Shown one piece after another: positions 22,268 through 34,838 of a DNA stretch of 64,000 bases. The DNA is from Tetracladium setigerum (lineage: Eukaryota > Ascomycota > Leotiomycetes > Helotiales), in NCBI GenBank assembly GCA_031472005.1, contig PZJY01000004.1, forward strand, positions 3,074,556 to 3,138,555. The letters are read 5' to 3'. The number at the start of each line of letters is the position of its first letter. Position 1 is the stretch's first letter. Below the pieces are notes generated by a model. That model was given only the letters and a program-made list of their open reading frames with translations, did no database searches and was not told where the DNA came from. The position numbers were made by a program, and so were the translations under genes.

Positions 22268-22661
22268 CTTTTCAATAATGGGAAGAAGCCGAAGAATATG
22301 CACCTTCCAATCCGGCTTATCTGCAGCATGTTGATTGTGGTTGTGGTCGTGTTCGGTGAGATGTGGGTGGATGTGTGAGGTGTTTTGTTTGGCTTAGAAG
22401 AGGGTGGTGATATGGGGATGCGGATGCTGCGCTGCTGATGATGACGGAGCGTGACGGCGGACAAGACAAGGCTGGTCCTGGCTGCTGTGGCGTTTCACGA
22501 GGAATGGAGAAACAATCGAAAATAGCCTGCTGTGCTCGGCATTCAGCCTCCTGCACTTTTGGTCCGCCGAGCCGATAGGAAACACAACAACAATCACAAC
22601 AACGAGACGGACGAGGAGACAACCACGGAAATATTTCAAAAGAGGAGGATTAGATCATGTG

Positions 22662-24203
22662 ATGGAGGTTCTCCCTGATGAGATTGCGGATTTGGTGTTG
22701 AGCACTTATGATGCTCTGGAGAAGAAGAGGAAGCCCATGCGGCGTGAAGGGGGAGTCAAGGAATGGGTGCCATTGAGCGGGATTGTGGCTCAAGGTTTGT
22801 GTGGAAAAAAAAAAGAAACCAAACTCAGAAATGATATTGCAGCACAGAGTAATAACAATCAGATGAACAGGAAATGATGGTCTCAGATGTCTGGCCGTTG
22901 CGTGTGTTTCGATTTTCCTTTCCTTCCGTCTTTAATAAAAGAAAAGTCTGGCTAATTGATTTTAACTTTACTGTAGCACTGGAATGAAATGTCTTCCGCA
23001 GAACAAAATCCCCAAAGCTCAAGGAATCGTCATCCATGATTGGCACGCGGAAATTCTGGCCATTCGAGCTTTCAATCGATTTCTACTTGAGGAATGTCAT
23101 GCTTTAGCTGTGGGAGAGAAGACTTCTTCCGACTATGTTCGTGTGAGAAGTCAATCCGAGAGGACTCCCTCCCATTTCCAGCCATTCGCTTTGAAAGATG
23201 GAATAGATCTCTACATGTACTGCTCCGAAGCTCCATGTTTGTCATCCTCGAATCCTTGAAGCCGTTCGTTAATTGTTCTGATTCTTCTCAATACCATTCC
23301 AGGTGGCGATGCTAGCATGGAGTTAACCATGGCTCTCCAAACCGATGCAACACCATGGACCGAACCACCTCCAATTCCAACTCCTCCCAATATCACCACA
23401 AGTTCCACAACCGAGCCGAAAGAACAACCCCTCCCCCAGGTTCTCCACGGCCGATCCTACTTCTCCTCCCTCGGACTCGTTCGCCGCAAACCATCCCGTC
23501 CCGACGCCCCTCCCACCCTCTCCAAATCCTGCACCGACAAACTCTGCTTAAAACAATTCACCTCCCTCCTCTCCACGCCAACTTCGCACCTCATCTCCCC
23601 TCAAAACATATACATTCACTCCCTCATCATTCCATCAACTCAACTCTCCCCTCCAGCAATCTCAAGAGCTTTCCACCCCTCCGGCAGAATCGCACCTATC
23701 GTCCAAAATCTCCAAGATCTCCAACATGAAAACGCAAGAGTGAGTGAATGGGGAAAGGCGGGTGGGTACTCCTTCAAGCCATTCCAAGTCCTTCCCACAG
23801 ACAGAGAGTTCGAATACAGTAGACGTCAACCGCTTCTTGCGGAAGAAAGTCTCACTTCTTCTAATATTTCGGCCGTGTGGACACCAGGGTTTAGTGAGAG
23901 TTTGATTGGTGGGACGGTGCAAGGACGGAAGCAGTTTTCTGTCAAGGGGGCTAGTAGGGTTTGTAAGAGGAGATGTTGGAGGTTGGCGCTTGAGGTGGCG
24001 GGGTGGTGGCGGGGAAGGAAGAGGAGAAGGGTTTAGAGAGGGGTTTGGATAAGGCTTTGGATGTAGATACTTATAGAGAGGTTAAAGAGGGTAATATGGG
24101 GACGGAGAGGAGAGTAGTGAAGCAGGGTGTTAGAGATGGTTTGAGGGGTTGGGTGCGGAATGAAGGCGGTGAAGATTTTGGTGTAGATGGGGTGGAAAGT
24201 TGA
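22662..24203 (+). CDS. TAD1: tRNA-specific adenosine deaminase Tad1 (A37 in tRNA-Ala); one frame change
   Basis: Four exons: 22662-22794, 22871-22901, 22977-23236 and 23303-24203. The deaminase zinc and proton-shuttle motif HAE lies in HDWHAEILAIRAFNRFLLEE, and the Cys ligand in CSEAPCGDAS, which forms across the third intron. The flanking MKCLPQ...PKAQG segment and the later VSEWGKAGG and VWTPGFSE-type region fit the Tad1/ADAR deaminase fold, which converts A37 to inosine in tRNA-Ala. Length is close to fungal Tad1. The last roughly 65 codons are in another frame after a missing base in the G4 run 24000-24003. The catalytic part is unaffected. It is divergent from the NT-C2 gene. Confidence 0.85.
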
Positions 24204-25131
24204 TATTAATTGACATATGCTGGAGTGAAGACTTACTACCCACTGTTATTCCTTCCCCAATACAAGTGCATTGCTTCTAAACCATCCCTCCTATCAAGCT
24301 CAAAGTTTGCTCTGAGAGATGGGAAGGTTATGAGTCCTCGGGCTCACAGCTCCACAAAAAATCTCTTAGCATTCCTGAAAAAGTATTGTGCTTTTCTGAA
24401 GTCTTTTGTTTGCAAACCGAGCATCCGATCTCTTTTTCATTGTCCTCTCTTTATAAAGATTTAATACACAGTACATGAACGATACCTAGATGAATGCCTA
24501 CCGTCAACCCACATCTTTGGCCCCTGCCCACAACTATTTGGCGAATGAGGCTCATAACACCAAAAGGCTTGGAAATAGCCTTGCTCTTTCAAACTAAGGA
24601 CAAAGTTCTTCCGTCGCGGGTGTTCTTAGTATTTAATTTGTCATTTCATATCATCTAATTGCTTTTTAATTGCGCTTCAAACCGTGAAGGGCGAGATTTG
24701 CTGAAGTGTTGTTAGGACTGCCTCTTCATCTCTGATTTTTTGCCTGCATCTGTTCGGTTGGGAACTTGAAGTGCAAGACAATGAGGATTCACTCTCGATA
24801 AGAAGCTGAAGTTTGGTTTGGTTCTGGCTGAAACAGGGTGTATGGTAGAAGGGGGGGGGAGCCATATGAGATTGACAATTCTCTCTGGCTTTGGAACCTG
24901 TTGACGGCTCCTTTGAAATGGGCAGTTAACTCTGGTTTTCATGATTTCAGAAGATGACGAAGTCAAGATCTGATGCTTCTGTAATAAAACGATATATTAA
25001 TCAATATACGCACCAGTAGTCAGAGGTTTGAAATCTTTGAATGGGCCATGGGAATTCAGTCTAGAAGGACAAAAAACGACTAAAACAAGCAAGATCCAAA
25101 ATCCAACCCCTCCCCCCTCCAGAACGTGGCT
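24204..25131. other. Intergenic between convergent genes
   Basis: No gene was recognised. A G8 run lies near 24853-24860. Confidence 0.5.
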
Positions 25132-26276
25132 TTATAGGCGGAAGATAGCCAAAACATTTTCTCGAGCCGAATTTGTCAATCGTCTTTCATCACAACTTCG
25201 ATCCCACATCCGCATGTCACCAACCATCAACTCCAGGTGGCCCATCCTTTGCAGTTCTCTCACTCCACGCACCCCCCAATTCACAAGTTCCTCGTCTGAA
25301 TTTGCACTCAACAACCAATAAGTCTTCGATCCCCCACTCGAATGCTTCTGTCCCGGACGCTGTGAGCAATTCCCAACGGTGCCCGTCGACCGATGCATCA
25401 CCGAGCAATACGCACACTTCGCCCACCCATCCTCCAACAACTCCGGCTGCGACTTCTCAATCTTCACAATATAATCTCTATCATGATACAACGCATGCTT
25501 CCTCACTCCCGAACACGATTTTTCATTCCCAGGAGCTTCCTTGGAATCATGCACCAGACAGTAACATTGCGAACAGATATCCCATCCATGCTCACCAGCC
25601 GGACTTCCATGGCGATCAGCCGCATAGATCATCGTATAACAATTACTCCCAACCGAAACATGCGCACCTCCCTCCGAACAGGAATTCCAGCTATCGAAAG
25701 CAATAAGCTGGCACTTTGAGCAATGTTTCCACACCATCTCGTCCACTTCCGTGGCAGTCTTCGGAAATGGCGTAAGGATGTAGAACTCGCTCTCATCAAG
25801 AGTGTGTTTCCCACCAGTTGAGCAAACTCCCTCCGCGAGACCAAGTCCTTTACAATCCTTGCAATACCTCCACTTCTCCACACTACCATGACTACCTTCA
25901 CTCTCCCACCACCACTCGTCGGCGAGAGAAAACACATCCCATGCGCCGCCTCATGAATCCCCGCCACGGGACACGCTCCCCCAACTCCCTCCTCCCCATT
26001 CAAAAACACAACCTGGCATTTAAAGCATCGGTTCCATCTTCGTGATACCGCTTTATTAACGTCCTTTTTTGGGTCGAGTGCGTAGTTCTTGCGTTGGCTG
26101 TGATCGTGCACTCCGCCTGCTGCACAGACGGCGTTGCCGGCGAAGTAGAGGGTTTGGCATTTGGTGCAGTGGCGCCAATTGCGTTGGGAGGCGGGGGCAT
26201 AGGAGTTGGGGCCGTAGCGGTGCGAGATGGGTGTTAAGGGGCGTTCGAAGTCGACGTTGTGTTGGGCGGAATACAT
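25132..26276 (-). CDS. Protein of six tandem W-C-C zinc-ribb-like repeats; one frame change
   Basis: Starts at MYSAQHNVDFERP (26276), with no signal peptide. At least six modules of about 45-60 residues follow the pattern W-x2-C-x2-C ... C-x3-G-x-H ... Y. Examples are WRHCTKCQTLYFAGNAVC, WNRCFKCQVVF, WRYCKDCKGLGL, WKHCSKCQLIAF, WDICSQCYCLVH and WAKCAYCSVMH. The paired Cys and later Cys/His could bind zinc, one site per module. The pattern resembles repeats seen in actinobacterial proteins, but I cannot name a domain. The frame changes after module 2 at an A4 run on the plus strand (25929-25932), a missing-base type. The C-terminus after module 6 loses the Cys. Function unknown. Confidence 0.65.
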
Positions 26277-27253
26277 TGTGGTGAGTAGGGTAGGTGGATC
26301 GAGGGGGAAAGTTTGAGAACGTAAGCTGAGGATGGCGAAGAAGGATTGCGGGTGAGTTGGATCAGCTCAGAGAAGTGTGTTTTCTGGATCTTGAACTTCG
26401 TGTTGAAAGATTGAAATGAAAGACATTTTAGAATTGAGGACAGAAGTTGAGATATATCTGTATAGAATGGTGGAGGCTGTGCTTTGAGCTGTACTCTGAG
26501 CTGACGAGAGCCTCACCTGAGCAGAGCATTACCTCAACAATCTGAGGACGGATAACTAGGCAAAATCTTGGTTTACGTCCGTATCATGGAAGGATCTAAG
26601 ACACATAATTTATTAAAAGCTCAGTGTTTCTATGAGTAAGTCAGGAGGAAGTAGTTGGCCAACCAGGTAAGGCCGTGAGGTGAACAAGATTATTGTTATA
26701 TTCCGTCTTCATTCACCATGCTAACACTTCACTGGTGGGTTTTAATAGTCCATCTTGAAAGCAACTTTATTATCTTAGGAATCAGAAAAGTAAGTAAGTG
26801 TCGAGGCTTTGATGTTGAATGATGTAAAGTGTTCAGCAGAATGGGCGGCTGCCAAGCCGACAAATCAATCACATCGCCAAAACAAAAATCCACTTAACGC
26901 TGGGTAGCTCTATCTCCTTTGTATAATATCCTTACATACATCTAGTCTAATTCTCAAAGTCAGCAAAGATCTTTGCGGAAATTATATGTAATGCATGAAT
27001 ATAGATAGTAGTCAAATTTTTTTCAATGGGAGCGGTCTAAAACAAACAAACAAATAAACACGAGCATTTCCAAACTTCAGTAATACTCTCCTCTGGTGCG
27101 GCTGAGCCATTGTCCAACACTCTCGTCCAACAATCCCATCGCATCTTTATGCCATTCAGTTATGGTTGTGCATTCCTGAGTTTCGGTATACGAGTAACAA
27201 CTATCAAGGAATCTACTCATTTACATTTCGAAACATCTTCACTATATAATCTT
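26277..27253. other. Intergenic, nothing recognised
   Basis: Nearly 1 kb without a coherent ORF. It holds the promoter of the Cys-repeat gene and the 3' side of the HET gene. Confidence 0.5.
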
Positions 27254-30200
27254 TTATATATTTCTGACGCCTCTTTCTTTCTCACTTAACTTCTGAAATT
27301 CCCAATCATTAAATCCTCTCACATTGGCATAGCCAACGAGAGTATATTTCCTTTCCAAGTTGTCAATTGTTTGAGTTGGACGTAGTATCAAGGGGAATTG
27401 AACACTGTCCAACATAACCAGATGGTCTCCCGCTCTGATATCTGTTACGTTGGGAACTCCTGCACCCACAACACCATGCGTAGTAGTGAAGAAGGTTCTA
27501 TGCGAGTAAAGTTCCTGATACAAGGCATTATATCTGTGAGCGGATGCTAAGTCGTGACCCATTATAACATTGACATTTGTCATTTGGATGAATTCTCGCA
27601 TTTTTTCACGTTCACGTTCTCCCCTTTCTCCCTCCACTACCTTCATTTTCTCCAGTGTGGATTCCAAACGCTTGATATGATTTTGACGTAGAATCTCTGC
27701 CTGCTCCTGATTTAATGTTGTTCCAATCCGCTCTCCTTCGGCGTTCAAGTTTGAACGAATTGTCCAAATGAACTCAAGAACCAATCTAACTTTAAAAATT
27801 GTTTCTTCAAGAGATTCGGAATCTACAATCATAGTTTGTAACTCTTCGTACATGATTTTGGGTAGATTGTGTATCAAAGCATTCTTGATGGGCTTTGGTC
27901 CAGAATATTGTGAAGTTTCTTGCCAACTTTCCATCAGCTGTACGAGGGCCTTCCGCGTTTCATCTCGAACCGGCGCTCTTCGAAAAGCCTTTAATTCCTT
28001 AATTTGATCGACTAGATTTTCGTGGTCAAAAAGTGCTGCCCCAAGTATTCCTTTAGTGCTTTCATTGATGCTCTCCACCATGAAGCGTCGGAGACTTGAT
28101 AGACGTTCATACAGTCCCACTTCCTCACTTCGCACTCGAGAAAGATTCATTTCTTCCTCAGAGCACACATCATCTATAATACCGGTGGGTGCTGGTAGAG
28201 GATCCAAGATAAAAAATCGTGCGTCGATTGGGTCAAAAATTGTGTCCAATATTTCGATCCACTGCCCGATTGTCAATTCTGGATACTTTGTGGACCAATC
28301 ATCGCTTTCCCTAATTCCAGGATGACCACACCAATAGTTCATCGAGGCATCTGAATGAATAGAAGGGATTGCTCGTGCCAGTGGAAATGTAGCAGCTGCT
28401 GGCTTTTTTCGAGGTACCTGCGAAAGAAAGTTGTCCAGGTGCCAAAGTACGCAAATCTGTGTCAGCCACCTTGGCTCTTTTATTTCGAAAACCCGATCAA
28501 TGATATCTATAGGGTATCCGTAGATCGCGAGAACACCTTGATGGATTGTCGAACTTGTCGGCCGGACAGAATTACTCATTTCTGGTCTTGATTGACCAAG
28601 AGTATTCGATTGAGGTCTTGAAAAATCCGGGACCCAAGACGGAAAATCCAAGGAAAACCGAGTCGGATAATACCAGAATATGGCCTCGTGCAATTCAAAG
28701 ACAAGTACCCAAACTGCGAGCCTCTCAAAGACAGTTCCAACCGATAAAGTATAGTCCGGTTTGAAAATATGCTTCACGATTGGCTCTGAGAGTGCAAAGC
28801 GTCCAAAGACTATATCCCGGGGATCTGTACATCTTGACAGGAGTGAAGAAGTGAGATATATGAACAATGCCCAATTAGAATTGTTCCTGCCTTTTCCAAA
28901 CAAACGTAGGTTTAGTATAGACATGACATGGGCCGTCGAGTCGGATATTTCAGTACCACTTCTACTCCCAAAATAAGCGAATGCATCAGGATCAGCAAAA
29001 GTCATCGTTAAGACTCTCAGCTCATGTGCCAAAGCTTCCATATCTTTCCAGACTAAATATGACTGTACAGGATACCTAGACAAGTAAAAAACTGGATCGT
29101 CGAGGCCAAGAGCGAACTCCTGTTGAATCCAAATTCGCGTCCACCAAGGATTAGTCGCAAACTCGAGATATGACTTCAGCAGCGCCATTTTATCAATTCC
29201 CAGGCGGTCCAATATCTTGTTGAGAGGTTCTTCAATTCTTTCTCTTGTGTAAAATTGGAGGAGAAGAGGGCAATTCTCGCTGATGCCACTAAGATAAATA
29301 ATGACAGCTGAGGCTGTCCGATAAACCTCTGCCATCATCCCTACTTGAAATGCCTTTTCCTCTTCGTCTTCTTGATTGATACATATCGCATCAATCCATA
29401 ACATGCGAGATTTCGAAGGATAACGAAAGCAATATAGGGCTGCGTAAAGATTTGGGGTCACTTTGACCAGTTTGTGCTCAACCGCTACAGTATACTGAGA
29501 CGCTGCTGGAGAGCTGCCCCAAACGTAAGACACGGCTTCATACGAGGAAGTTTGGGACAAGTCTATCCTATGCAGTCTGCATTCAATGGCGTCCCCGGTG
29601 CCTGGCAGTAATTCCAAAACCCTTATACTTGAAGTGTTGAGTGTAAGCTTGGAGTATATCGAGTCGAGAGGGACCTCGTATGTTTTGGGTGAATCATTAG
29701 CATGAATCTTCATTGATGGAGACACTTTTGTTGCCAGTTGAATTAATTTTTCGGTAGTATTTTTCAGATAATACATCATCCGATCATTCTCTTCCATCGG
29801 AATAGCAATCGAATCAAGAACTTTTGCTAGGTTTTCTATATTGTTTCTATTAGCCAGGGGTATTGTTTGAGAAACTGCCTCGTTTCTCTAGGAATGCTTA
29901 CCATCGTCGGGGAATGACTGTTTGAGCATAAAGGGAATTCTTGTTCGGGCACAAGCCACACGAGCCTTGAAAAGAGATCTATCAAAAAGTTCGATTTCGT
30001 CCAGCTCACGATCTTGGTCGTTTTTACCAGTATACGGCGATTCAATCCACGGTTCCCGATCATTCCAATCGAAACTAGGACTGGGATAGAGTTGCCCAAT
30101 AAGGTCATTTCTGGCTTTCTCGATCTTGCGTTCAAGCATCAATAGCCACACATGGAATCCTTCAAACAGCATTTCTGGACTCTTAGCCATCAGAACTGGG

Positions 30201-31174
30201 TCCTTGGTTATTTCGAAAAAAGTGTGACTGGAACACGTCTCCAGAGCGACGGCTGCCGCGTCATCTCGGCTTTTATAAGCCAAGAAGCAAGATTCGCAGA
30301 ACTCGACACCATCACAAGAGTTACAATTAACCCAAGGAAGCGACGTTATGGCTTGCTGACAGTTGTCACAGACCAAACGGTAGAGATCATTGCCATGGTT
30401 TCCAAACACCTCAAGCCACTGGAATGCCTCCCGCGCGTTGTTCTTGTGATTGGTACGGAGAAGCATCGGGCCCAAGTAGGCAAGTAGTCGTGCAATCGAT
30501 GTGACAGGACGGTTTGCAAGCAGAGATATACCTTGCGCAAGTAGCTGTAAGGCATGTAGCCCCTTACTCCTGATAGGAGAGCCGTTGTAAAGTGATATAC
30601 AATGATCCAGATACACATTGGCTAGCCACTCGGTACAATCCATAGCCTCGGCGGCTTTGTCGTTTCCGTATCCTTGAATAGCTTGCAAATACAACTCCTC
30701 CGCCTCAGCAAACTTCCCCAGCTTTGCCTGTACGTATGCCAGATTTTCCATCACCAAAAATGCTTTCATGTCCACCTTCAAGCTTAGGTATCCTTTAATC
30801 GCTCGATGGTACATTTCTTCGCAGGAATCGAGCTGTTCTAGCAAACGGTAACAATCTCCTAGACAGTGAGTCGTTTCGACCGTCAATCTATGTTGAAAGC
30901 CACAAAATCGCTCCTCGGCGCTCAAAGCCTTTCTGTGAGTCTCGAGAGATTTTTGGTAGTTCTGTTGTCTCATATAAAAGTATGCTAGTTTGGTTGCAGC
31001 TCTTATGGAATGTATCGTGTTTGGCCCAAGGTTTAACTCCGCTAGCCCAAGGGCGGACTGCAAAATTTGCTCACAAACAACTACATCATCCTTCTCCAGA
31101 GAGTCACCTAGATCGAGCAGATTGTAGACCTCGGATTTAGCAATGTCGTATCCATCTGGTTTGACGAGGTCCAT
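27254..31174 (-). CDS. TPR - ZZ zinc finger - HET domain protein (single gene model)
   Basis: Two long ORFs (31174-29888 and 29797-27254) join in frame if the 66-nt segment 29901-29836 is removed. It has a GTAAGC donor, a GCTAAT branch site 13 nt before the TATAG acceptor, and matching phase. The result is 1284 residues. Residues about 60-260 are TPR-like helical pairs (YQKSLETHRKALSAEE, FAEAEELYLQAIQGYG). About 275-330 is a ZZ-type zinc finger (CDNC...CNSCDGVEFCESCF, then CSSH). From about 523 comes a HET domain (YEAVSYVWGSS, LWIDAICINQEDEEEKAFQV, MAEVYRTASAVIIYL). HET domains trigger incompatibility cell death. TPR and ZZ modules may be its sensor or partner-binding part. If the intron is not used, these are two adjacent co-oriented genes. 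Confidence 0.8.
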
Positions 31175-32451
31175 AATTTTAAGGGAAAGAGCCGGAAATA
31201 GGAATTTGATGCTGAAAATTCGTGTTGAGTTTCTCTTCTAGCTAAAGCCATTTACAAAAGTAGATCTTATGAATTTCATCACGTTTAAATGGTGATAGGT
31301 CTCCGTTTTCTCTGTCCCGATGGCTTGCATAATATTGGCAATTCTTACGCGCCCTACCCAGGTTTGTGAGGCAATTTTCAACGAATCATCTCAAAGTCTG
31401 CCATTTTTTCAGCTCAATACACGTGGTAGGAAAAAAGATTGTATGTTGTGTGCCTTCCCCATGATACTTATACATTGCATTTGAATATTTCTGTTCTCGC
31501 TTAGTGCACCTAGTAAAGGATGCATTGCAACAACAAATCAAGCTCGATGATATCTGTCAGAGCGTCGTCAAGCTTGGAAGGTTCTAAACTGGATATCAAG
31601 AGGATCTTCTCTTCCCGCTGATTGAACTGGTTCTCAAGCCGGGGATATACGTTTAGGGCTTTATAAATGAATCGTCTGAAGACTTTGCAGCACTAATATA
31701 TGAACTTTCGATGAAATAACTTAACAGAAACTTCGTGTATAATTTTAATTGATTAAACCACAGGAAGAGAGGTGGCCCTAAATCGGGTATTTTATACAGA
31801 GGCACGGTCACGTGTTCATCTCTCTGGTCTACCCGAGAGGTCGGGGTCGGGATATTACCGGTCCACTGGGATAGCATTCTGAATTAACATCCGGTGGGTA
31901 TATCCCGGCGTATCTCGGGTGCGTAGTAATTGTTCCGCCCCAAGACTAGATGACTGTAGCTCCCATGTTATGAGCTGATTCTCGAAAAGCGATTCATCAT
32001 AACAATTTTGTAGTTGGCTGAAGGGGCCACCATTGAATGGGGAGATTTGCTTGTGGAAACATTCCTGGAGGAGCTGTGAATGAGACGGCGTTGGTTACTC
32101 CAAATCATCACAACCTTGTCATTGCCTAAATTCGAGTGGACAGTGAATGTTTTTGCGTTAGGGGGTTGAAGGTAAGATATAGGGAACCCAGAGGTTAAGC
32201 GAATCTAACTCTCAAAATGGGACTTAAAGACTCCTAATGGTAACAGGATTTCGGACTCAGGCAAATTCCAATGAAAAGTATGAGGTCTATTAGGTTTGCA
32301 GCCTTCCGTTCTCCTCAGTTTCTCTCCAATCCCAATTTATTTATCTCCATTTCCTCCTTCCATACTGTCGGCACATCCCAGTTCTAGCAACAAGTGCTTC
32401 CCTAGTGATCCAAACATTTTACCACAAGATAAAACCCGTGAACCCGCCCCT
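31175..32451. other. Intergenic, contains one dispersed repeat
   Basis: Non-coding. It contains the upstream part of the TPR-ZZ-HET gene and the repeat copy at 31641-31827. Confidence 0.5.
31641..31827 (+). repeat. Diverged direct repeat, copy 1
   Basis: About 187 bp matches 35411-35604 in the same orientation. Shared blocks include TTTAGGGCTTTATAAAT, GGAAGAGAGGTGGCC, AAATCGGGT and CAGAGGCACGGTCACGTG. No ORF, terminal repeats or target duplication were identified. Confidence 0.75.
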
Positions 32452-32887
32452 TTAGTAGATGTAACACCTGAACGACTGAAAGCTCGAAGATTTGAACAAA
32501 CAATTGTACTCGAAATTCTTCTCGTTGCCACCATAAGAATTATACTGGATCGACGCATACCCATCATTCGCACTGCCGGCGCAGTTGGCCTGGTAGAAGA
32601 ACTTGCACATACAGAAGGTGCCGGTATAGCAGTCCGACACGCGGATGGATCCAGGAGTGTTGTAGTTGTAGCAGTTGCCGGCTTTGGTATTCATCATTGA
32701 ATCGGCCCAGCTGACCGGGAGATCTTTCTGTTGGAATGAAGCGTCGTTAGTAAGGGTTATGGTGGATGTCGCACAGGTGAATTTTTCTTACCTTCCATTC
32801 GTTACAGTAGCTGTCCTTGTAGTAATTCAATTTCAGTTGTGCTGCTGTAGCGAGGCTCAGCATGCAGAGGGTGATGAACTTAGCCAT
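32452..32887 (-). CDS. Small secreted cysteine-rich protein, effector candidate
   Basis: Two exons, 32887-32792 and 32727-32452, with a 64-nt intron; 123 residues. The signal peptide MAKFITLCMLSLATAAQ is clear and sets the start. The mature chain of about 105 residues has eight Cys, an even number suited to four disulphides. It is rich in Tyr, Asn and Ser (SYGGNEKNFEYNC, for example). No family is recognised. Size, export signal and Cys content fit a secreted effector or antimicrobial protein. It lies between the two copies of a direct repeat, with another secreted protein gene 1.1 kb away. Confidence 0.8.
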
Positions 32888-33977
32888 GGTGGAATGACGA
32901 ATGAGTTGCATCTTGCTTGGAAATTCTGTTAGCGATCAGTTAGAATTCATCAGAAGCGGTCATTTCCCAAGAAGAGGGGAGTGACCTACCTCGTTGGGAT
33001 GAACGTAAGATAAGATTCGGTAAGTTTTCTTGGGAGAAGCAAGTGACTAAGCTGAGCCAGTTGATAAAAAGTTCTTGATAAAAGGAGCTTTCCTTGAGAA
33101 GATATCTTATATACATGTAATGACTTGATACACTTTCTTTGATTACAACTAAGCTGGCTTCACTGAACATCTCAACAAAATGTTGTTTAGCCACCTCGGA
33201 TGTTTCCTTTTCGGTTATCCGAGTTCCTCTGTGCACGAGGATTTTGCAACATCATTATTGGACAATTCAGTGTCTATGATTGTTTGCAATGGCCATATTC
33301 TCAGGTCTTCCCGTCGGTGCAACTGATTGTGGCGAGCTACTCTGTAGATCGGCTTCCCTAAACAGGAGTAAAGTTGATGCCAGAAGCCGAATAAGCACGC
33401 TGGTTGACGATTGCGGATGGCCCCTTGCATAAGAAGAACCCGTAAGATCTAGCATAAGCATTTCAAAATTACCACGTGTTTCTGTTCACGAATCAATTTG
33501 CTTACATTACTTCGCTGAAGGATTCGGGGGCCATTGACGTTGAAAGCGATATGCATGCACGATGTACTTTAATCGCCTTGGCAAGTAATCAACCTAAATG
33601 GGACGAACGCAATCAGAATACTGGATATGGCATTACCAAAATTTGGAAAGTCAACAGCTGCAAGCATTTGCTTTCTGAACATTTGCCACGCTGTAATGGA
33701 AAATCTGTTGAGGTTTGAACAAGAGGCAATTTTGGAAACTCATAGCGAGAAGGCAGTTGAGCACAATGTGTCCGACTCGGCCCTTTGCCAATTCTTAGAT
33801 CAGGAGAAGAGACAGAACGTAATCTCTGTGATGGTTTTGCTATATAACAAATCCTCATTCCACTATCATTTACGCGTACAGAGTACTGAACTTCCAGAAT
33901 ACGCCAAGCCTTTTAAATAGACCTTTAAGTCTCAGCTGTCTCTTCTCATCTTCAGTCTATCCTACATATTTCTCAAG
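32888..33977. other. Divergent intergenic region between two secreted-protein genes
   Basis: No coherent gene was seen. It probably holds both promoters. A TATATAAG on the minus strand lies at 33106-33113. Confidence 0.45.
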
Positions 33978-34838
33978 ATGTACGGCCTGTTCACTACTCT
34001 CAGTGTAGGACTTGCCACTCTGGCAACTGCTTCGCCTCTTATTGAGATCCTGGACCGCGACCTCGAGCTCCATAACAGTTCAAATTCCGATGTTGTCCTC
34101 CTCGATGCCGATATTCACGCAAACGTCATGGCTTATTGGCCATCCGATCGAATCACTACCTCCGATCAGTTTAGAAATTTTCTTCAAGACACAAACATTT
34201 CGTTCTCCGGAGAAACTACTTCTGTGTATCTCAGCGACACGCATTCTTGGGTTGATCTCAACACTCTCCCCATGAAGCGAGACCTCAACAACAACTTGTC
34301 TCTCGACTTGGAAAAACGTGGATGCTATCTCCAAGTTACCACGAAAGTTGATGCCGTGCAGCAGTACTGGGGTCCTTGGCATGCGGTATCCAGCTGTATC
34401 TTCTGCGACAACAATCCTGGAGGTTGTTCTGAGTCAAAAGCCTACACTGACGGAATGACTTACACTATCAGTGGCGGGTAAGCTCTCTATACCTCATAAC
34501 TAAGTCTCAAATCACTGATATCTAGCCCATAGCATCCAAGTCGAAGCTGGCGCTATCAAAGCCATGATCGGTTTCCAAGTTTCATATGTTTACTCATCCA
34601 CCTCGACAACAACATGTAATGCGAAGTACAAGGATCGAGCGCAGGTGTGGAGAAGGAATAAACATGTTTGGGCAAGGACGAAGAAGGATTCGTGTATTGA
34701 TTGCACCGACGATGGCCAGGGATTGGTTGTGATCCGGCGAAATACGGCTGGATTCATACTGTTGCCAGTGATAGTGATACATCACTACATCAGAATGGAT
34801 GTAGTGCTAAGTCGAATGGGCCGTTGAAGGGGTGTTAG
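33978..34838 (+). CDS. Secreted protein with a probable Kex2 site; one frame change
   Basis: Exons are 33978-34477 and 34533-34838, with a 55-nt intron. MYGLFTTLSVGLATLATASP is a signal peptide. A propeptide of about 90 residues ends at LEKR, directly before GCYLQVTTKVD, a classic kexin cleavage site. The mature part has about ten Cys (including SSCIFCDN, GGC, CIDC and a terminal C). The last roughly 37 codons lie in a second frame after the G3 run 34719-34721, a missing-base change. They restore Cys residues and end in KGC at 34838. No family is named. It is likely an exported, processed Cys-rich protein. Confidence 0.7.
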
